Source: Verrucomicrobia bacterium UBA6015 (GTDB lineage Bacteria > Verrucomicrobiota > Kiritimatiellia > UBA8416). From it: 37,357 bases of DNA. Positions 33,435 through 37,357 of this stretch are shown piece after piece (the first letter of the stretch is position 1; each line of letters starts with the position of its first letter). A program made the position numbers and the translations under genes. The stretch lies in contig DIZZ01000053.1 of NCBI GenBank assembly GCA_002428045.1, forward strand, positions 1-37,357. Reading direction: 5' to 3'. The notes below the pieces were generated by a model. That model had not been told where the DNA came from. It searched no databases and was given only the letters and a program-made list of their open reading frames with translations.

Positions 33435-33470
33435 GATTTATCTTGTTTGTAATAATTCACCTTGCAAAAG

Positions 33471-36125
33471 TCAAGACCTTTGCCGTATCAAGTCCACAAT
33501 ACGCAGCGATCCCATGGGGATGCGCAGGGCAATGATGCCATGATGAACGGGCAAGTCCACGTTACCCAGGATATCGCGACAGCAGGTCCACCCCTCCTGC
33601 TGCAAGACGATTTCCACGTCCCGGTCATCGGGATCGAGATACCCCGGGTCCACCAGCGTGACCCGCAGGTGATTGACATCCAGCCAGGTAGCCGACCAAT
33701 GCGCGGCGCCCTTCACGAGCACTGGCAGTCTGGTCGCCGCGTCCCGCAGTGCCGTCTCAACCACGGGCCGGTATTCCGCCGGGCTGTGCGGCTGGCCGGT
33801 TTCATCATAAAAGAACTCGCCGTCGGTGGCGATTTTGCGCGTGTATCGAGCATCGAGCCCCGGGAGTGCCGCGTCGGGAACCATGGTCACCATCCCATAC
33901 GGAGTAAGTGGCAGGAAGTTGCACAGGCGCCGCTCCACGCCGAAGGCATAGCGCGAGAAATCATGGGCTTCCAAGGGTGCCCCGCCCCAATACCAATCGA
34001 GGCGGTCGAACACCAACGGGGGCTGACCCGGCGGGTGGATGACGCGCGTGCCGTTGGTACCGTGCTTGAGATAGGCGGCAGAGGGCGGCGAACGCATGCC
34101 CAGCGCGACGCCGGAAAGGCTGGCCAGCTCAGACCGTTGCGGAATATGGATGATCCCCTTTTCGAGCAGGTCATAAAACAGGAACAACTGGGTCTCCAAG
34201 GCGGCAGAGAACGGACCTTGATGGATGCCGTTGAAATAGACATCCGAACCTTGTGCTGCGCAGGAAACAAGATTCCGCAGGTGATGCGAGAAAACCTGCT
34301 GGGAGGACCATTCAAACGCGCGGCCAAAACACGCATTGTCCGTTTCCGCCCGGCAGGCCCAACGGTCGAACACGCCGCTTTGCCACAGCCCGAGTCGCCC
34401 GGCCAGGCTCAAGTCCTGGCTGCGGCTGTTGGTTTCCTCCAGGCAGGGAACCATGATGTCGCGGTAGCGCGGATCCATCAGTATCCGCTGCCAGAACGGC
34501 AGGTAGATGTTGCCATTCCAGAAGATGTTTTTCGTGCGCAGGAGGATTTTCTTGTGACCATTGAGCCGGCACTGCTCCGCCAGCGGGACGATGATTTCCT
34601 CCACAATCTCGCGCTCCTGCTCGTTGAGGTGCTCCCCGGGTTCGGAGAGCTCGAAGCCCCATAAATGCCTGGGCGCGGCTTTCAACACGCGCACAAAGGT
34701 GGAGGGCGACATGTGCATGGCGGTGGTGTGGCTCGCCTGCAGGACGAAGTCCAAGCCCCTAGCCTCCCATTGTTCCACCTGCGCCACCACGTCGTCGGCG
34801 GTGAGGTCATACTTGGAAAAGGCGGAGCGTTCGCGACACCAGAGTTCGCCGGGCTCGGGTTTCTGGCCCAGCGTGAGCCACGTCACGAAACGCAATTTCC
34901 GCCCTGCGAATTCGGGCAGGCGCAGTTCCTCAGGCGTGCGGTAGTGATACTCGTCCATCAGCAGCACATCGGCGCTGCAGGGTTCTGGTTGATAGGGTGG
35001 GGGCTGGAACCGGGCAACCTGAGCCTTGAGTTTCTCCAGATTGGCAAGAATCGTTGCCAGCCTGCCCACCGGTTTGGCGTCGGTAAATGCCTGCTGCCAA
35101 CCGGGCCGGTCGAGGTGGACGACCACCACCTCGTCCCCTCCGGAAACATCGCTGCCACAATACAGGGTTCGCGTGACCGGATCGAAGGCGGCATTGGCAT
35201 AGGCGTAGGGACCGGTCAAAACCTCGCGGCAGGAACCATCCAGGTTGTAGACAATCAGGACGTTCGCAAACTGGCCGATGATGTATTCATCGTCGGGCAG
35301 TTTGACCGGCACCAGGAAGTTCATCCGGTAAGGGACATCGGGGATCCGCGCGTCGGATTGCGCGAACCGCTGCCGGCCGGTCCCGTCGTAGGCATAGATC
35401 TTGCCCTTTTCCCCCCAACTGCCGCTGAGCACGACCTCCTGCTTGCCGTCATGATCGAGATCGACCATCGCCATGCTGAAAAAACGGCGGCCGGAGTTGT
35501 TGGCGAAGACGCCGAGGTTGGTGAGGTCCCACACCCGGCTCAAATCCCGCGGATCCAGCAGCGACAAACCCAACTGGCCAGCCAGGGCCCCGGTGGTCGT
35601 GGCCATGGCAACCTGCTCCCACCCTTGACCCAGCAGATCACCCGCCCGCAAGTGCCGGATGCAAAATCCGACCGTAAGTTGTCCTCGCCATTCGCCATGG
35701 GGGGTCAATGCGTAAAGTATTTGCTCTACACCGCCGGTCAGGATGATGCACTGGCCGTCCGCCTGTTTTGCTGCACACACCTGGAACAAAGGGAGCGGTG
35801 TCTTGAAGGACCAGAGGCGTTTGCCATCCGGACCGATCGCATACAAGACACCATCGCCCGACGCGACGAAGACCTCGTCCAGCCCGTCGCCATTGATGTC
35901 CGCCACGCAAAGGTCGAATGGAAAACTACCGGGCGTTTCCGCCTTCCAGATCAGTGTACCGCCGGGCGTGTAGCACAGGACCGTCCCGTCAAAGGCCGCG
36001 CCGATGATGACCCGCCCGCCGCCGCGCTCCACCGTCGCCGGGCGCAGATGATACACCGTGTGCCCCCCGGTCGAAAACAGTTCCACCGGCGGCTTGCCCG
36101 CTTGAAATCGTTCACCATTAATCAT
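33471..36125 (-). CDS. Lambda-carrageenase-like (GH150-like) propeller-plus-catalytic protein
   Basis: An 884-residue two-part protein. Residues about 1-400 are a beta-propeller of FG-GAP/PQQ type: ADINGDGLDEVFVASGDG, MVDLDHDGKQEVVLSG and repeats such as GPDGKRLW. Residues about 400-884 are a separate domain: LLMDEYHYRTPEELRLPEF, GSDVYFNGIHQGPFSAALE and HLWGFELSEPGEH. This order, and the size, fit the lambda-carrageenase family GH150, in which a propeller precedes an uncertain catalytic domain. I recall such annotation in Kiritimatiellae and Lentisphaerae, but cannot verify it here. No signal peptide is visible. It is likely a glycanase of sulfated or uronic polysaccharides; confidence in the class is moderate. 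Confidence 0.55.
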   Translation of the reverse strand: MINGERFQAGKPPVELFSTGGHTVYHLRPATVERGGGRVIIGAAFDGTVLCYTPGGTLIWKAETPGSFPFDLCVADINGDGLDEVFVASGDGVLYAIGPDGKRLWSFKTPLPLFQVCAAKQADGQCIILTGGVEQILYALTPHGEWRGQLTVGFCIRHLRAGDLLGQGWEQVAMATTTGALAGQLGLSLLDPRDLSRVWDLTNLGVFANNSGRRFFSMAMVDLDHDGKQEVVLSGSWGEKGKIYAYDGTGRQRFAQSDARIPDVPYRMNFLVPVKLPDDEYIIGQFANVLIVYNLDGSCREVLTGPYAYANAAFDPVTRTLYCGSDVSGGDEVVVVHLDRPGWQQAFTDAKPVGRLATILANLEKLKAQVARFQPPPYQPEPCSADVLLMDEYHYRTPEELRLPEFAGRKLRFVTWLTLGQKPEPGELWCRERSAFSKYDLTADDVVAQVEQWEARGLDFVLQASHTTAMHMSPSTFVRVLKAAPRHLWGFELSEPGEHLNEQEREIVEEIIVPLAEQCRLNGHKKILLRTKNIFWNGNIYLPFWQRILMDPRYRDIMVPCLEETNSRSQDLSLAGRLGLWQSGVFDRWACRAETDNACFGRAFEWSSQQVFSHHLRNLVSCAAQGSDVYFNGIHQGPFSAALETQLFLFYDLLEKGIIHIPQRSELASLSGVALGMRSPPSAAYLKHGTNGTRVIHPPGQPPLVFDRLDWYWGGAPLEAHDFSRYAFGVERRLCNFLPLTPYGMVTMVPDAALPGLDARYTRKIATDGEFFYDETGQPHSPAEYRPVVETALRDAATRLPVLVKGAAHWSATWLDVNHLRVTLVDPGYLDPDDRDVEIVLQQEGWTCCRDILGNVDLPVHHGIIALRIPMGSLRIVDLIRQRS

Positions 36126-36147
36126 CTTCGTTTTCCCTGCTTTACGC

Positions 36148-36300
36148 CTACTTCACCCTCGTCAGCGTGAAATCCTTGATGGAAAGCCCCTTGACCGGCT
36201 CATTCCGAGTAAACCGCAGGACGTTCCTACCCTTGACCAGCGGAATCTCGACTCTCCAGTCGCGATCGCAAACGTGATCCGCGCGGCCTTTCTGTTCATT
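36148..36300 (-). pseudogene. C-terminal remnant between glycan genes
   Basis: A minus-strand open frame of about 50 codons reads RDWRVEIPLVKGRNVLRFTR and KGLSIKDFTLTRVK, then a stop at 36148-36150. It looks like the final beta-sandwich of a glycan-active or sulfatase-like protein. No start codon is present. It abuts the stop of the broken glycosidase at 36313. Confidence 0.4.
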
Positions 36301-36312
36301 CGTCGAGCATGT

Positions 36313-37357
36313 TCACGCATACACTATCGGTGCGCTCGTAATCCCCAGCGGCCGCAACTGGAATTCCGGACTGAAAAACGTGCCTTTCGTACGGTAGGAA
36401 TCCGGACCCAACCACACCAACCCCGGTTCCGCCAGATGAATGGGACCAAAGCAGTTGGCTCGATGCCCAAACACGGTGATATCCACTGCGGCTCCCGCCT
36501 TTACAGGGACTTCCGCCTGATAAGGCGCGCGGTAAATGACACCCACCTGCCCCTGACTGCACACCTTGACGGCCGTTCCTTTGAAATGCGGTAGCTGAAC
36601 GGCATCGCCCGCCACGGGGGCCGTACAATGATAGGTTACGTTGCCACCATAGAACGGCAACCCTTGCAGGGTCCAATCCCCAAAGGAAAGCGTTCGCACC
36701 GGTGCCGTCACCACGCCGTGAAGCCCCTCGATGGTCACGCCGAAATCGCCCAGCAGGTAAACCCACTCGATCGAGGTCTTCTTCGTAAAGGAGAGTTGAA
36801 TCTCGATCGTGTGGGTACCGGCCACCATATCCGGCAGGGCCACAGTGGCAATGGCTTTATCAGTGAAGTGCCCGGTCAGGTTCATGGCGACTGGACGGCC
36901 ATCGAACATGACCTGGCTCTCCTCGGGATTCTCCAATGCCAGTTGGGCGTCAGCGACATCAACCCGGGCCTCGAACCGGAACCGCAGACATACCGAGGCC
37001 AGTTCCACGACCGGCCTCGAATCCACCCAGGGCTGGGCAATCAGCCCGCCCGCGGCGGGCATCCCCAACTGGGCGCGCAGCACATTCTCGACATCCAGAA
37101 TCGATGAGTCCATGGAGCAGCCATTCGGTCAGATGGGTAAAGCGTTCCTCCCGGCGAGCCCGCTCGGCCGCACTGGTATCCAAGGGCCCGGCGCAGAGCC
37201 AGTAGGATTCGATGGGGTGGATCACGGCGACGCGGCAGAGAGCCTTCCCGCGCGACAGCACGGCCCCGACGCGCGCAAAATGATCCTCCACCGCCTTGTA
37301 CTCCTTGTACCACGGGCTCTGGTAACTGATCGAAGCCGGGTAGTCGCGCTTGGCCTC
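36313..37357 (-). pseudogene. Large glycosidase-like gene with an out-of-frame internal deletion (partial at window edge)
   Basis: Two minus-strand frames meet here. From the window end, one frame reads RDYPASISYQSPWYKEYKAV, VAVIHPIESYW, then FTHLTEWLLHGLID near 37090. The second frame (from about 37113 to the stop at 36313) continues ILDVENVLRAQLGMPAAGG and a C-terminal beta-domain to APIVYA. The HPIESYW pattern belongs to large uncharacterised verrucomicrobial glycosidases of about 1,000 residues. The two parts are not in one frame, and the catalytic stretch that should lie between them is absent. The junction is at 37090-37113. The 5' part of the gene lies beyond the window. Confidence 0.65.

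Noticed and set aside
34665..36170. Long + strand open frame opposite the carrageenase-like gene
   Set aside because: Antisense shadow of a long coding frame; no motifs and no ribosome binding site.

Overview
This window looks like chromosomal DNA from a Gram-negative, polysaccharide-degrading bacterium of the PVC group, most plausibly Kiritimatiellota or a related Verrucomicrobiota/Lentisphaerota lineage. This is an inference from gene content: several plant or algal glycan hydrolases (GH120, GH43, GH51, GH95, GH78 and a lambda-carrageenase-like protein), Gfo/Idh/MocA dehydrogenases, a YejBEF-type peptide importer, toxin-antitoxin pairs, and envelope enzymes with signal peptides. No rRNA, tRNA, CRISPR array or prophage was recognised.

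Layout. 1-895: tail of a LuxR-type response regulator, a receiver-only response regulator, and a short fragment resembling a siroheme-decarboxylase N-terminus. 896-3686: a conserved unknown protein and two secreted or anchored alpha/beta hydrolases. 3795-8488 (minus): yejF-yejE-yejB-like importer without its binding protein. 8674-9039: alkylguanine-DNA methyltransferase. 9216-14809: xylan/arabinoxylan block (GH120, dehydrogenase, GH43), interrupted by an orphan AbrB antitoxin and a vapBC pair. 14950-17678: PP-loop tRNA-thiolation-like protein, STAS protein and secreted amidase. 17871-22006: operon of glycosyltransferase, CPBP protease, acidic zinc-ribbon protein and D-aminoacylase. 22091-23242: acyl-CoA dehydrogenase. 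23337-37357: second glycan block, with GH51, free methionine sulfoxide reductase, a shortened dehydrogenase and a broken GH95; then AraC divergent from a URO-D-like protein, GH78 rhamnosidase, an AAA/DUF4143 ATPase, a lambda-carrageenase-like protein and a broken large glycosidase at the edge.

How the genes fit together. The GH120/GH43/GH51 enzymes would release xylose and arabinose, GH78 rhamnose and GH95 (if it were intact) fucose. The Gfo/Idh proteins and the URO-D-like protein are plausible downstream or accessory functions. Repeated operator-like sequences sit in front of GH120, GH43, AbrB, vapB, the glycosyltransferase and the acyl-CoA dehydrogenase.

The most striking feature is a recurrent pattern of internal deletions in the glycan genes. 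GH120 has lost two blocks in frame but keeps its catalytic pair. One Gfo/Idh protein has lost its middle and is joined to a headless GH95. The last glycosidase has an out-of-frame deletion junction. A relic of the methionine sulfoxide reductase tail lies beside AraC. Either the locus is decaying, or the assembly has collapsed repeated segments; reads across the junctions would decide.
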